Shown in pieces: positions 39,202-49,825 of a stretch of DNA of 64,000 nt. This stretch comes from an uncultured Gammaproteobacteria bacterium (lineage in GTDB: Bacteria > Pseudomonadota > Gammaproteobacteria > UBA6429 > Thiohalophilaceae): assembly GCA_913064945.1 (NCBI GenBank), contig CAJYAN010000005.1:62001-126000 (forward strand). The letters are read 5' to 3'. Below the pieces are notes generated by a model. That model was not told the DNA's origin, searched no databases, and saw only the letters and a program-made list of their open reading frames with translations. Position 1 is the stretch's first letter. Every line of letters begins with the position of its first letter. The position numbers and the translations under genes were made by a program.

Positions 39202-40212
39202 ATGAATAATTCAGTGTTTGTGAAACTGGCGGTTTTTGCCACCTTTCTTGCTATGGTTGTCGTAATTCTTGGTGCCTACACCCGTCTATCCGACGCGGGG
39301 CTTGGTTGCCCGGACTGGCCAGGTTGTTACGGTCATTTGGATGTGCCGGATAGCCATAAGGATGTCAGTGCGGCTAATCAGGCCTATCCCGACCGTCCTG
39401 TGGTTGCGCACAAAGCCTGGAAAGAAATGATACACCGCTATTTTGCAGGTACGCTTGGTATCGTGATCTTCAGCATGGCATTTTTGGCGTGGCGTCATCG
39501 ACGTCACGGACGACAATTGCGCTTTGTGCCTTTTCTGCTGGTCGCAATCGTTATTTTTCAGGCGTTGCTGGGGATGTGGACCGTGACCATAAAACTCAAT
39601 CCGTCAATTGTGATGAGTCATTTGCTGGGGGGCTTTACCACGCTCTCGCTGGTCTGGTGGTGCAGTCTGCGGCAGGGAGGTTTGTTTACAGCGCGGACGA
39701 TGTATGAAAGTACTCTCAAGCCCTTGCAAGGACTCGCCTTACTGGCACTGATCGTGGTCGCCCTGCAGATTATGCTGGGTGGCTGGACCAGCTCTAACTA
39801 CGCGGCGCTTGCCTGTGGTAGCTATTTTCCAACGTGTCAGGGGCAATGGTGGCCACCGATGGACTTTAAAGAAGGCTTTGTCCTGTGGCGCGGTACGCAA
39901 CTCAATTTTGAATTTGGTGTCCTGCATAATGATGCACGTATGGCTATTCAAATGGTGCATCGTATCGGAGCCGTAGTAACCCTTCTCATAGTCGGGTTCC
40001 TGGCCTGGCGACTGCTGGTTTTACGGGGGGCAAGAAACCTGCGTAGCATGGGGGCTCTTTTACTGCTGATATTAAGTTTGCAAATCGCTTTGGGCATTGG
40101 CAACGTATTGTTACAATTACCACTACTCAATGCCGTCGCACATAATGCGGTTGGTGCTCTGTTATTACTCACTGTCGTGACAATAAATCACGCAGTAAAT
40201 CCAGGAAAATAG
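39202..40212 (+). CDS. ctaA: Haem A synthase (Cox15/CtaA)
   Basis: Eight-helix membrane enzyme that oxidises haem O to haem A. 336 residues. LGAYTRLSDAGLGCPDWPGCYG gives the conserved opening (here its Cys pair); EMIHRYFAGTLG, MSHLLGG, MVHRIGAVV and AHNAVGALLL hold the haem-ligand His. Lies five bases after the SCO-like gene and six before ctaB. Confidence 0.95.
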   Translation: MNNSVFVKLAVFATFLAMVVVILGAYTRLSDAGLGCPDWPGCYGHLDVPDSHKDVSAANQAYPDRPVVAHKAWKEMIHRYFAGTLGIVIFSMAFLAWRHRRHGRQLRFVPFLLVAIVIFQALLGMWTVTIKLNPSIVMSHLLGGFTTLSLVWWCSLRQGGLFTARTMYESTLKPLQGLALLALIVVALQIMLGGWTSSNYAALACGSYFPTCQGQWWPPMDFKEGFVLWRGTQLNFEFGVLHNDARMAIQMVHRIGAVVTLLIVGFLAWRLLVLRGARNLRSMGALLLLILSLQIALGIGNVLLQLPLLNAVAHNAVGALLLLTVVTINHAVNPGK

Positions 40213-40218
40213 TGTCCA

Positions 40219-41139
40219 ATGAAATCGCAGGAAAGTATAAAGACGTCACCGTATCGGCCAGTCTTGTTTCAATTCTGCTGTGATTATTACGAATTGTGTA
40301 AACCACGAGTCGTCGCCTTATTGGTCTTTACGGCGATTATCGGTATGTTTCTGGCGTCGCCCGGTATGGTGCCACTGCATGCCTTGTTCTTTGGTACTCT
40401 CGGAATTGGATTAGCCTCGGCCTCGGCGGCCGCAATTAACCAGGTCGTCGACCAGAAAATCGATGCGGATATGAGTCGGACAAAAAATCGGCCATTACCC
40501 TCGGGCAATCTAACCAACAAACAGGCCCTGATCTTTTCCGTGGCACTGGGGCTGGTGGCGATGTTTATCCTGATTATGTGGGTGAATCTCACGACGGCGG
40601 TGTTGACCTTTCTGTCGCTGATTGGTTATGCCGTGGTGTACACGATGTATCTCAAGCGCGCTACACCCCAGAATATCGTTATTGGTGGGGCCGCCGGTGC
40701 GGCACCGCCGGTGCTGGGCTGGACGGCCGTGACCGGTCAGGTTGACCCCCATAGCCTGCTACTTTTCTTGATTATTTTTGCCTGGACTCCGCCGCACTTC
40801 TGGGCGCTGGCGATACATCGTCGTGATGAATATGCCAAGGTCGATATCCCGATGTTACCAGTTACACACGGTATCGAATTTACCCGTCTGCAGGTCTTGC
40901 TCTACACCATTATTCTGACGGCCGTGACCTTATTGCCGTATGTGACAGGCATGAGTGGGCTCATCTATATTGCCGGTACCATCGTCCTCGACGCTATTTT
41001 TCTGTCTTATGCCATTCGCCTGCAATCAGGTAAGGATGAGCAAATAGCCATGAAAACCTTTGGTTATTCCATCCTTTATCTCATGTTGTTGTTTGCCTTA
41101 TTGCTCATCGATCACTATTTTCGTTTTGCGGTAATCTAA
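40219..41139 (+). CDS. ctaB: Protohaem IX farnesyltransferase
   Basis: Makes haem O from haem b, the substrate of CtaA. 306 residues, multiple helices. Prenyl-diphosphate sites [20 protein letters not shown] and the [16 protein letters not shown] loop are typical of UbiA/CyoE enzymes. Last gene of the caa3 assembly group. Confidence 0.95.
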   Translation: MKSQESIKTSPYRPVLFQFCCDYYELCKPRVVALLVFTAIIGMFLASPGMVPLHALFFGTLGIGLASASAAAINQVVDQKIDADMSRTKNRPLPSGNLTNKQALIFSVALGLVAMFILIMWVNLTTAVLTFLSLIGYAVVYTMYLKRATPQNIVIGGAAGAAPPVLGWTAVTGQVDPHSLLLFLIIFAWTPPHFWALAIHRRDEYAKVDIPMLPVTHGIEFTRLQVLLYTIILTAVTLLPYVTGMSGLIYIAGTIVLDAIFLSYAIRLQSGKDEQIAMKTFGYSILYLMLLFALLLIDHYFRFAVI

Positions 41140-41327
41140 TATCTGCAGTATCCTCCCGCCATATTACCCGTTCGTACTCAAGTTTTTCGGAAAAGGACCG
41201 TCTATATAGACACATTTTTTGACAGCTAACTTGATTATAGTTCTATAGTTAAATTAAAATATCCTAATATTTTAATTTTACCTGACCGATTTTGTCGGAT
41301 AATCAATAACCCACCTGGAGTAAGCAA

Positions 41328-42782
41328 ATGGCGAATACATTTGCGCAAGCAACTGAGCAGTACAATTACGATATTGTGCGTAAATTCACGGTTATGACTG
41401 TAATTTGGGGCGTAATAGGTATGGGTGTCGGGGTGTACATTGCCTCGGAACTGGCCTGGCCTTTCCTGAATTTTGACATTCCGCAAATTACCTTTGGCCG
41501 GTTGCGCCCGGTACATACGACCTTGGTGATATTCGGGTTCGGTGGTAGTGCGCTTTTCGCAACCTCTTATTATATTGTCCAGAGAACCTGTCAGACCCGG
41601 CTGTTTAATGACACGATGGCCAATTTCACCTTCTGGGGCTGGCAGGTTGCCATCGCCCTGTCCGCGATTTCCTATATGGCCGGTTATACTCAGGCACGAG
41701 AATATGCCGAGATGGTCTGGCCGATCGATATTCTGATTGCGGTGGTCTGGGTGACATACCTGATGGTATTTGTCATGACACTACTGCGTCGTAGTCAGCC
41801 ACATATCTATGTTGCTAACTGGTTTTTTGTGGCCTTTATCCTGGCAACTGCCTTGTTGCACATCTTTAATAATATGGCGGTGCCGGTAAGCCTGTTTAGC
41901 CTTGAGTCATACAGCCTGCACGCCGGTGTGCAGGATGCCATGACACAATGGTGGTATGGTCACAATGCGGTTGGCTTTTTTCTGACCGCGGCCTTTCTGG
42001 GCATGATGTACTATTTTGTGCCAAAGCAGGCAGGTCGCCCGGTGTATTCCTATCGACTGTCAATCATCCATTTCTGGGCACTGATTTTCCTCTACATGTG
42101 GGTTGGGGCACATCACCTCCACTGGACCGCATTACCAGACTGGACATCAAGTCTGGCTGCCACCTTCTCGATTTTATTGCTGCTACCCTCCTGGGGCGGA
42201 ATGATCAACGGCATCATGACCCTGTCCGGTGCCTGGGAACGGCTGCGCACAGACCCTGTGATTCGCTTCATGATCGTCTCGCTGTCATTTTATGGCATGG
42301 CGACATTTGAGGGACCACTAATGTCGCTGAAGAGTATTAATGCCTTATCGCATTATACGGACTGGACGATCGGACACGTGCACTCTGGAACCCTGGGCTG
42401 GGTATCCATGATTACCTTTGGCTCGTTGTATCACATGGTGCCGCGCCTGTATGAGACTAAAATGTATAGCCAGCGATTAATGTTTACCCATTTCTGGTTA
42501 GCCACAATCGGCATAGTCCTGTACATCACCTCCATGTGGGTCGCGGGTATCGGTCAGGGCTTGATGCTGCGTGCCTTTGACGAGTATGGCAATCTCGCTT
42601 ACACCTTCGTCGAGACCGTTAGTTTTCTACATACCCCGTATGTCTGGCGTGCAATTGGCGGTGGTTTCTTTCTCTCCGGTATGGCACTGATGGCCTATAA
42701 CGTCTTTATGACGATATATCAGGCCAAGCGGGGACAATCGGTCATGGATGCGAAAATTGCAGCCAAGATGGCGCAGGCATAA
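41328..42782 (+). CDS. ccoN: cbb3-type cytochrome c oxidase subunit I
   Basis: High-affinity oxidase catalytic subunit, 484 residues, twelve helices. [16 protein letters not shown] has the haem b ligand, [13 protein letters not shown] holds the CuB His and the cbb3 Tyr region, and [14 protein letters not shown] the His pair. [13 protein letters not shown] is also conserved. GGAG precedes the ATG. No perfect FNR box was seen in the 188-base gap upstream. Confidence 0.97.
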   Translation: MANTFAQATEQYNYDIVRKFTVMTVIWGVIGMGVGVYIASELAWPFLNFDIPQITFGRLRPVHTTLVIFGFGGSALFATSYYIVQRTCQTRLFNDTMANFTFWGWQVAIALSAISYMAGYTQAREYAEMVWPIDILIAVVWVTYLMVFVMTLLRRSQPHIYVANWFFVAFILATALLHIFNNMAVPVSLFSLESYSLHAGVQDAMTQWWYGHNAVGFFLTAAFLGMMYYFVPKQAGRPVYSYRLSIIHFWALIFLYMWVGAHHLHWTALPDWTSSLAATFSILLLLPSWGGMINGIMTLSGAWERLRTDPVIRFMIVSLSFYGMATFEGPLMSLKSINALSHYTDWTIGHVHSGTLGWVSMITFGSLYHMVPRLYETKMYSQRLMFTHFWLATIGIVLYITSMWVAGIGQGLMLRAFDEYGNLAYTFVETVSFLHTPYVWRAIGGGFFLSGMALMAYNVFMTIYQAKRGQSVMDAKIAAKMAQA

Positions 42783-42801
42783 TTTCGGGAGTGCATGAAA
42801 A

Positions 42802-43551
42802 ATGAAACATGAAAAGATCGAAACGAATGCAGGACTCCTGATTATTTTTACGCTCATTGTGATCAGTATTGGTGGTCTTGTCGAAATAGTCCCTTTGTAT
42901 TTTATTGACTCGACTGTCGAGAAAGTTACCGTTGCAGGTAAAGATACAATACATCCCTATACCCCTTTGCAACTGCGAGGGCGAGATATTTATATGCGTG
43001 AAGGCTGTTATTTGTGTCATTCCCAGATGATTCGTCCATTTCGTGATGAAGCACTACGCTATGGCCATTACTCACTGGCCGCAGAGTCAAAGTTTGATCA
43101 CCCTTTCCAGTGGGGTTCGAAACGTACGGGGCCGGACCTGGCACGAGTTGGACATAAATATTCAAACCAATGGCATGTGCAACACCTGACGGCACCACGT
43201 TCTGTTGTGCCAGAATCGATAATGCCGAATTTTCCCTGGCTCATTAAAAATGAGCTGACCTATAAGGATATTGAAGATCGAATGAAGGCACTGAAAGATG
43301 TTGGTGTGCCGTATTCAATAACTGAAAAGGAATATCAGGCAAATGTTAAACGCTTTGGTAAGAAAATAGCCGAGCAGCTCGACATTAATCATGCAGAACA
43401 GAATCTTCTGGCTGAAGAAACGAAAAATAATTACGACGGCATTCCAGGTAAGGTGACCGAGATGGATGCCCTGGTGGCCTATTTACAGGTGTTGGGTACG
43501 ATGGTGGACTTTAAACAGTTTGAAGAAGACCACTTTGTTAAGTTCCGATAG
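42802..43551 (+). CDS. ccoO: cbb3 oxidase monohaem subunit
   Basis: Membrane-anchored cytochrome c, 249 residues. One N-terminal helix, then [14 protein letters not shown] with haem motif CYLCH at 69-73, and [16 protein letters not shown]. The Met ligand probably lies in [12 protein letters not shown]. Operon order N-O-Q-P. Confidence 0.96.
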   Translation: MKHEKIETNAGLLIIFTLIVISIGGLVEIVPLYFIDSTVEKVTVAGKDTIHPYTPLQLRGRDIYMREGCYLCHSQMIRPFRDEALRYGHYSLAAESKFDHPFQWGSKRTGPDLARVGHKYSNQWHVQHLTAPRSVVPESIMPNFPWLIKNELTYKDIEDRMKALKDVGVPYSITEKEYQANVKRFGKKIAEQLDINHAEQNLLAEETKNNYDGIPGKVTEMDALVAYLQVLGTMVDFKQFEEDHFVKFR

Positions 43552-43568
43552 GCGACAGGGACTATTGC

Positions 43569-43775
43569 GTGTCTGAATTTGCCCTATGGTTTACAAAAAT
43601 GGAGCACAGCAAACCGTTTGCACTGGTGCTGTTCTTCATTACCTTCATAGGCATTGTTCTGTACGTATACGCCAATAGAAAGCGTGGCGAGAGACTGGAA
43701 TCCTACAAAAACATTCCACTTGAAGATGATGATGCTGACCGCATCCCACATCACAAGGATAAAGACGATGAGTAA
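43569..43775 (+). CDS. ccoQ: cbb3 oxidase subunit CcoQ
   Basis: Small stabilising subunit, 68 residues, GTG start. One helix (PFALVLFFITFIGIVLYVYA) then a charged acidic tail rich in Asp. Its end overlaps the ccoP start by eight bases. Confidence 0.9.
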   Translation: MSEFALWFTKMEHSKPFALVLFFITFIGIVLYVYANRKRGERLESYKNIPLEDDDADRIPHHKDKDDE

Positions 43776-44682
43776 AGAAACAAAACAAACGGTACAAACA
43801 ACCGGTCATGCCTGGGACGGTGACCTACAGGAATTTAATAATCCATTGCCCACTTGGTGGCTTTGGGGTTTTTATGCCACGGTTGTGTTTGCCATTATTT
43901 ACTGGGTATTGTATCCGACATTTCCAATTGGTAGGTCGTACTCCAAAGGTCTGTTTAACAATGTTACCTATACCACCAGTGATGGACGTACGGTAACGAC
44001 CCATTGGAATACACGTGCATTGCTCATGCAGGATCTGGAACATGCCCGTGAAATGCAAAAGCCCTACCTGGACAAGATCAAGAAGGCTTCCTTTGCGGAG
44101 ATTGCTAAAGATCAGGATATGCGAGCATTTGCCTATTCCAAAGCCAAGGTGTTGTTTGCGGATAACTGTGCCGCCTGTCATCAGGCGGGTGGTGCGGGTG
44201 TTATAGGTCTCTACCCAAATCTGGCCGATGATTCCTGGTTGTGGGGAGGAAGCCATGAACAGATCGAAACCACTATTCGTGAAGGTCGGCACGGTAATAT
44301 GCCGAGTTTTAAAGGCCGTTTTAGTGATGCTCAGGTAGCGGACCTGGCCTCATACGTGCTGAGTCTCTCAAAGCAGCAAGGCGTTAATCCTGCCTCTGCC
44401 TTGCGTGGTAAAACGTTGTTTGAAGGTCAGGCAGGTTGCTTTGCCTGCCATACTAAAGCAGGCACAGGTAATATCGCGCTGGGCTCGGCTAATCTGACCG
44501 ATCAGATATGGACGATTGCCAATGTACCGGCACAGCATACTATTGAAGGTAAACAGGCAGCAATTGAACATGTGATATTGCATGGTGTGAGCCGTCGGAT
44601 GCCGACCTGGAAAGGTCGTTTATCAGATACCGAGATCAAAATGTTGGCGTTTTATATACATGGCCTAAGCGGTGGAGAGTAA
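43768..44682 (+). CDS. ccoP: cbb3 oxidase dihaem subunit
   Basis: Dihaem cytochrome c of the complex, 304 residues. HAWDGDLQEFNNPLPTWW is the family opening, followed by one helix. Haem motifs CAACH at 134-138 and CFACH at 224-228; Met ligands likely in GNMPSF and RRMPTW. The ATG at 43768 lies inside the ccoQ end. Confidence 0.95.
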   Translation: MSKETKQTVQTTGHAWDGDLQEFNNPLPTWWLWGFYATVVFAIIYWVLYPTFPIGRSYSKGLFNNVTYTTSDGRTVTTHWNTRALLMQDLEHAREMQKPYLDKIKKASFAEIAKDQDMRAFAYSKAKVLFADNCAACHQAGGAGVIGLYPNLADDSWLWGGSHEQIETTIREGRHGNMPSFKGRFSDAQVADLASYVLSLSKQQGVNPASALRGKTLFEGQAGCFACHTKAGTGNIALGSANLTDQIWTIANVPAQHTIEGKQAAIEHVILHGVSRRMPTWKGRLSDTEIKMLAFYIHGLSGGE

Positions 44683-44715
44683 TCTACCTCCATGCTGCTG
44701 ATGGTGTCAGTATTA

Positions 44716-44746
44716 GGGAGGGCGTAGTAGTGCGTCCTCCCTTTTA
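44716..44746 (+). terminator. Rho-independent terminator after ccoNOQP
   Basis: GGGAGG at 44716-44721 pairs with CCTCCC at 44736-44741, followed by TTTTA. It separates the structural from the assembly genes. Confidence 0.75.
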
Positions 44747-44777
44747 TGTTTATAACAAAGGCAAATTTAATTAACCA

Positions 44778-46181
44778 ATGGCCGAGCAACTCTTTCAGAA
44801 GCGTATCCCGATTTTTCCTCGCGGGGTTAAGGGACGTTTTCGTTCAATAAAATACGTCATTCTATTTGTTGCCTACGGTATCTACTTTCTCATGCCGTGG
44901 ATGCGCTGGGACCGGGATTTTGGGCCGCATCAGGCGATATTATTTGATATCGTTGGACGTAAATTTTATCTATTCGACCTTGTCGTCTACGCACAGGATA
45001 TTTTTTGGCTCGCCGGGTTACTAGGTATCGGTGCTTTTTTGTTGTTTTTCGTGACTGGTATTGCCGGTCGTGTCTTTTGTGGGTACTTCTGTTTTCAAAC
45101 GCTCTGGACAGATGTCTTCATTCTTATAGAGCGCTTGGCACAAGGTGAACGTAACGCACGTATAAAACTCTCAAAAGCGCCGTGGACGGCAAACAAGATC
45201 TGGCGCATGAGTTTGACCTGGTTTCTCTGGTTACTGGTGGCCTTTTTAACGGGTTTGTCCTTTACCCTGTACTGGGGTGACGCTATTACGCTAAGTAAAG
45301 CCTTTTTTACTGGCCAGGCCCCTTTTCCCGCTTATGCAACCACACTGTTTCTGACGGCAACGACGTTTGTTATGGCGGGGCTGGCACGCGAGCAGACCTG
45401 TACTTATATGTGTCCCTATGCGCGTTTTCAGGGAGTGATGTTCGACCAGAACACTCTGGTGGTGGCATATGATGAGCAGCGTGGTGAGCGGAGTAATGGT
45501 CGACAGAAACCGGCCAAGGGTTTATTGAAACAGGAGGAACGTCTAGGCAAGGATGTCGGTGACTGCATTGATTGCGGTTTTTGTGTGCAGGTTTGTCCCA
45601 TGGGCATTGATATTCGTAACGGCATGCAATATCAGTGTACCTCCTGCGCGCTCTGTATTGATGCCTGTGACACCATCATGGATTCAATTAATTACCCGCG
45701 TGGTTTGATTCGATATGCCTCCGAAAACTCGATGGAAGGGAAGAAAACACGTTGGTTAAATGTTAAGACAGTAGGCTACGGTATATTTATCCTCCTCATC
45801 TCAGGGTTACTGGTATGGAGTATTGCGCACCGCAGTATCGTTGAGCTGACTATCAGGCCGATACGTAAACCCATGTATGTTGTACTTTCGGATGGTCGTA
45901 TTCTGAATCGCTACGAGATCAAGATTAATAATAAGGCCAGTGAGCTGAAGCGATTCAGGCTTACAATTTCGGGCATCAAAGATGCAAAATTGGAACTTGG
46001 TCAGGAAAACCCTGTCAAAGTCCTCGCAGAAAGTAGCAGTATCGTTCTGGCCAAGGTCGTTACGCATAATCCTGAGAAGGATAAAACAAGAACATACATC
46101 ACCTTTAAATTGCAGGATGTTACAAACAGTACAACACCAGCGCTGACGAAAACCAGCGTATTTTCACTACCCTCACGCTAG
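44778..46181 (+). CDS. ccoG: cbb3 oxidase accessory protein CcoG
   Basis: Membrane iron-sulfur protein, 467 residues, proposed to reduce copper during cbb3 assembly. Several helices, CGYFCFQTLWTDVF, then two ferredoxin-type sites CIDCGFCVQVCP and CTSCALCIDAC near residues 260-300, and a periplasmic Ig-like C-terminal domain (LKRFRLTISG). Confidence 0.94.
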   Translation: MAEQLFQKRIPIFPRGVKGRFRSIKYVILFVAYGIYFLMPWMRWDRDFGPHQAILFDIVGRKFYLFDLVVYAQDIFWLAGLLGIGAFLLFFVTGIAGRVFCGYFCFQTLWTDVFILIERLAQGERNARIKLSKAPWTANKIWRMSLTWFLWLLVAFLTGLSFTLYWGDAITLSKAFFTGQAPFPAYATTLFLTATTFVMAGLAREQTCTYMCPYARFQGVMFDQNTLVVAYDEQRGERSNGRQKPAKGLLKQEERLGKDVGDCIDCGFCVQVCPMGIDIRNGMQYQCTSCALCIDACDTIMDSINYPRGLIRYASENSMEGKKTRWLNVKTVGYGIFILLISGLLVWSIAHRSIVELTIRPIRKPMYVVLSDGRILNRYEIKINNKASELKRFRLTISGIKDAKLELGQENPVKVLAESSSIVLAKVVTHNPEKDKTRTYITFKLQDVTNSTTPALTKTSVFSLPSR

Positions 46182-46190
46182 GATTAAAGT

Positions 46191-46991
46191 ATGTTTACTC
46201 TGGCTACAACACTTGTCGGCGGAATAATTGTCATCATAATACTGTTTTTGCTGACGCATCGTTTCACACGCTTAAATGGTAAGGCCGTCGCTATGTGGAT
46301 GGCACTCATCGTCATCGGTACGGTAATTCCCTATTCAATTATGTTCTGGCCAGGCGCAGATGTGTTTTCAATTCATTTTGCTGTTTATTTAATGACGGTC
46401 TATATTCTCGGCATCATTACGTCGCAACGCGAGGCGGCCGTTAATCGTAGTTGGCATTGGGGCCCTTACGTCATTGGTGGATTTTTCCTGGTAGTGATCA
46501 GTGTAGATTCGGTACTGGTGACACTGGCGCAAAAGGGGATGAATAGTAGCATTGCACAGACCTGGCTACCCAAACCCGATAGCGGTGTCAAAGTGAGTTC
46601 GTTTTTCCCTGGTACGGTGAGCCATGATTATCAACAAAAGGGAGAGCAATATAATGCCTATCGAGAGCAGGTTGAAGAACAGCATAAACTCGGCTGGCAG
46701 GTGAGTAAGGGATGGCTGGGCAATCCTGTCGTAAACAAGAGTACGGGCTTTAAAGTAAGAATTCTGGACCACGATAAAAAACCGGTTGCCGGTGCAAAAG
46801 TGGTTGCTCTGTTTCTACGTCCTTCGGATAAAAGACAGGACCATGTACTTACACTGACGGAGACCGTACCTGGTGACTATCAGAATAATGTCAATTTGCC
46901 ATTGCCGGGCCGTTGGAGCGTTGTCCTGAAAATTGAACAGGCCGAAAAACGTTTTGATATACGTGCCAGTACTACAGTAAACGCCAAGTAA
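46191..46991 (+). CDS. ccoH: FixH/CcoH-like protein with extra N-terminal membrane part
   Basis: 266 residues, longer than the usual FixH (about 160). Three hydrophobic segments (about 5-22, 34-52, 58-77) precede the FixH helix (WGPYVIGGFFLVVISVDSVL) and the periplasmic domain with VSHDYQQKGEQYNAYREQ, the conserved YY.Q motif, and LPLPGRWSVVLKIE. Lies between ccoG and ccoI, the standard place for ccoH. Confidence 0.85.
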   Translation: MFTLATTLVGGIIVIIILFLLTHRFTRLNGKAVAMWMALIVIGTVIPYSIMFWPGADVFSIHFAVYLMTVYILGIITSQREAAVNRSWHWGPYVIGGFFLVVISVDSVLVTLAQKGMNSSIAQTWLPKPDSGVKVSSFFPGTVSHDYQQKGEQYNAYREQVEEQHKLGWQVSKGWLGNPVVNKSTGFKVRILDHDKKPVAGAKVVALFLRPSDKRQDHVLTLTETVPGDYQNNVNLPLPGRWSVVLKIEQAEKRFDIRASTTVNAK

Positions 46992-47006
46992 TCTTCGGAG
47001 TTTTCG

Positions 47007-49439
47007 ATGTCAGACACCGAGAGCTGTTTTCATTGTGGGCAGCCGGTGCCGACTGGTAGCTTTTACCCGGTCACGATTGATGATGTGTCACATGATATGT
47101 GCTGCCCGGGTTGTCAGGCTGTCGCCCAGGCCATCGTCGCTGGCGGGCTGACGGATTATTATCGTTATCGCACCAACAACGCCACGACGGCCAGCCAAAT
47201 ACTGCCGGACTTTCTGCAGGAGCTGGAAGTCTATGACCAACCCAATCTGCAAAAAAGTTTTGTCCAGGCCGATGCCGAGATTAAACAGGCCGCATTGATT
47301 CTTGAAGGCATCGTCTGCGCTGCCTGTGTCTGGCTGTCCGAGCGACACATTATGAAATTACCCGGTGTCATTGAATTTAGTGTTAACTATGCGACCCACC
47401 GTGCGCGCATTAAGTGGGACGATGGACAAATTCATCTGAGTGACATTTTACGCGCAATTGCCTCTATTGGTTATATTGCTCACCCCTTTGATACCGGCCG
47501 ACAGGAGGCGCTCTATAAAAGCGAGCGGGCCATGGCATTGAAGCGTCTGGCGGTAGCCGGGCTGGGGGCGATGCAGGTCATGATGTTTGCGGTGGGTTTG
47601 TATCTCGGTGTTACCGAGGGTATGGCGGCGGATATGGAACGCTTCTTCCGCTGGGTCAGCCTGTTGATTGCCACTCCGGTTGTACTCTACTCGGCGCGAC
47701 CTTTTTTTACCTCCGCCTGGCGCGATCTGAAACGTCGCCAGTTAGGCATGGACGTCCCCGTTGCGCTGGCCGTGGGTTCCGCCTACGTTGCCAGCCTGTT
47801 GGCGACGGTACTAAATACGGGTGAAGTCTATTTTGATTCGGTGACGATGTTTACCCTGTTTCTCCTGACCGGTCGCTTTCTGGAGATGGGCGCACGACAC
47901 CGTGCCGGACAGGCCGCGGAAGAGCTGATTAAATTATTGCCTGCGATGGCGACACGCCTGACGGAGACAGGCGAGGAGGTCGTCGCCGCAATGGATTTAC
48001 AGGCAGGCGATCGTATTCTCGTCAAACCCGGAGAGTCGATCGCCGCCGATGGTTATGTTGTTGCTGGACAAAGCTCGGTGGATGAGTCACTGCTCACAGG
48101 CGAGAGTCTACCACTAACAAAAAAATCGACGGACCGTCTAATCGCGGGGAGTGTGAATGTCGAGAGTCCTCTTGAGTTCATTGTTGATAAAGTTGGTGAG
48201 CAGACGGTCCTGGCCTCCATACAACGGTTACTCGATCGCGCCCAGAGTGAGAAGCCACATCTGGCGAAAGTGGCTGATCGTATAGCCAGCTGGTTTGTCG
48301 GCGGGTTGTTGCTTTCAGTCACGATGGTGGGCTTTTGGTGGTGGCACTACCAGCCGGATGAGGCCTTCTGGGTCATTTTATCCATGTTAGTCGTGACCTG
48401 TCCCTGTGCCCTGTCGCTGGCGACACCAGCGGCGATGGTCGCCTCGACGGGTGCCCTGACGCATTTGGGTGTACTAACCACTCGCGGTCATGCGCTGGAG
48501 ACCCTGGCACGCATCACGCATATGATTTTTGATAAAACGGGTACGCTAACCGTAGGGCGTTTGACGCTCACCAGTAGCCAATGTCTAGGCGCGGCAAGCA
48601 AGGAGAGGTGCCTGGCGATTGCCGGTGCCCTGGAGCAGTCTTCTGAGCATCCGATCGCAAAGGCACTCCTACAGGTCGTTAGTGCGATGAAACTCCCGAA
48701 GACGACGCAGGTGATCGCCACGCCGGGCATGGGAATCGAGGGTATGGTCGATGGCCGCTGCTATCGTGTAGGAAAATGGGAATATGTGAGGGATTGGATA
48801 AAGACAGCCCCCTTGACGGAGGATGCTGCCGACACATCACAGATCTGGCTGGCGGATGAATCCGGTGCGCTTGCCCTGTTTGGCTTTAGTGATGAGCTGC
48901 GGCCCGATGCCAGGCAGAGTCTGGTCGAACTGCGGGCGTCCGGGGTTGAGACGATTATCCTGAGCGGCGACCAGGACCACGTCGTACAAAAGCTGGCAGC
49001 TGAGCTCGGTGTGACAGAGGCCAGGGGTGACATGACACCGGCGGATAAACTGGCCTATCTCGAGGCGCTTCAGGCACAGGGGGCCGTGGTCGCCATGGTC
49101 GGTGATGGGGTCAATGATGCACCGGTACTGGCCGCTGCACAGGTATCACTGGCCATGGGTCAGGGTACACAGCTGGCGCAGGCCAGTGCCGATATGATCC
49201 TCCTTGCAGAGCCGCTACGACACATTATACTGGCGAGACAGACGGCCAAACAGACTATGCGGATTGTCTGGCAGAATTTTTCCTGGGCGATTTTATACAA
49301 CCTGATTGCCTTACCCCTAGCAGCGACAGGCTCAATCGCTCCCTGGATGGCAGCGATTGGTATGTCGGCCAGCTCCCTGGTGGTAGTGGCAAATGCCCTG
49401 CGCCTGACACAGAGACCTAAAAATAGGACTACACGCTAA
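47007..49439 (+). CDS. ccoI: P1B-type copper ATPase CcoI
   Basis: Exports copper for the cbb3 oxidase. 810 residues. N-terminal Cys-rich lead (CFHCGQPVP, CCPGC), metal-binding domain with CAAC near residue 109, CPC ion site in TCPCALSLATPAA, phosphorylation site DKTGTLT and hinge GDGVNDAPVLA. Its stop overlaps the ccoS start (TAATG). Confidence 0.95.
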   Translation: MSDTESCFHCGQPVPTGSFYPVTIDDVSHDMCCPGCQAVAQAIVAGGLTDYYRYRTNNATTASQILPDFLQELEVYDQPNLQKSFVQADAEIKQAALILEGIVCAACVWLSERHIMKLPGVIEFSVNYATHRARIKWDDGQIHLSDILRAIASIGYIAHPFDTGRQEALYKSERAMALKRLAVAGLGAMQVMMFAVGLYLGVTEGMAADMERFFRWVSLLIATPVVLYSARPFFTSAWRDLKRRQLGMDVPVALAVGSAYVASLLATVLNTGEVYFDSVTMFTLFLLTGRFLEMGARHRAGQAAEELIKLLPAMATRLTETGEEVVAAMDLQAGDRILVKPGESIAADGYVVAGQSSVDESLLTGESLPLTKKSTDRLIAGSVNVESPLEFIVDKVGEQTVLASIQRLLDRAQSEKPHLAKVADRIASWFVGGLLLSVTMVGFWWWHYQPDEAFWVILSMLVVTCPCALSLATPAAMVASTGALTHLGVLTTRGHALETLARITHMIFDKTGTLTVGRLTLTSSQCLGAASKERCLAIAGALEQSSEHPIAKALLQVVSAMKLPKTTQVIATPGMGIEGMVDGRCYRVGKWEYVRDWIKTAPLTEDAADTSQIWLADESGALALFGFSDELRPDARQSLVELRASGVETIILSGDQDHVVQKLAAELGVTEARGDMTPADKLAYLEALQAQGAVVAMVGDGVNDAPVLAAAQVSLAMGQGTQLAQASADMILLAEPLRHIILARQTAKQTMRIVWQNFSWAILYNLIALPLAATGSIAPWMAAIGMSASSLVVVANALRLTQRPKNRTTR

Positions 49440-49630
49440 TGGATATCCTGTATATGTTAATCCCCGTCGGCCTGTTTATGCTGGCAGTTGCCGTATGGGG
49501 CTTTATGTGGGCAGTCAAGAGTGGCCAGTTTGATGACCTTGAGGGACCAGCACATCGTATTCTGATGGACGACGATGACCCCAGGATTCCGCGAAAACCC
49601 GGACAGGACTTGAACAAAAAAGACAGGTAA
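49439..49630 (+). CDS. ccoS: cbb3 oxidase maturation protein CcoS
   Basis: 63 residues with one N-terminal helix and the hallmark SGQFDDLEGPAHRILMDDD. Needed for cofactor insertion in the cbb3 complex. Translationally coupled to ccoI. Confidence 0.93.
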   Translation: MDILYMLIPVGLFMLAVAVWGFMWAVKSGQFDDLEGPAHRILMDDDDPRIPRKPGQDLNKKDR

Positions 49631-49665
49631 ATTAGAATTTACTAAATTAGTATGAGGATAGCCCC

Positions 49666-49767
49666 ATGAAAGAACATTTTACTTTTCAGAATTTACCCCT
49701 GACGATTATCATTACATTAGTCGTCGGTGCCTGGCTGATCTTTCTGAGTGTTGTGCTCAGCTCGTAA
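49666..49767 (+). CDS. Single-helix membrane peptide downstream of ccoS
   Basis: A 33-residue frame with GAGGA seven bases before the ATG. Polar lead (MKEHFTFQNLP) then one helix (LTIIITLVVGAWLIFLSVVL). A terminator follows 32 bases later, so it is the last gene of the cco transcript. A small cbb3 subunit such as CcoM or an assembly peptide would fit; not proven. Confidence 0.6.
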   Translation: MKEHFTFQNLPLTIIITLVVGAWLIFLSVVLSS

Positions 49768-49799
49768 GCTGAGGATGCGATAAAAGGCGCAGGCCTAAA

Positions 49800-49825
49800 A
49801 GCAGCCCACAGGGGCTGTTTTTTTT
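49800..49825 (+). terminator. Rho-independent terminator after cco cluster
   Basis: CAGCCC-ACAG-GGGCTG followed by eight T, closing the ccoGHIS transcript. Confidence 0.88.

Noticed and set aside
41247-41262. FNR box upstream of ccoN
   Set aside because: Only the left half TTGAT is present; the right half does not match ATCAA.
44371-44583. Antisense frame within ccoP
   Set aside because: Shadow frame; ccoP motifs on the plus strand explain the sequence.
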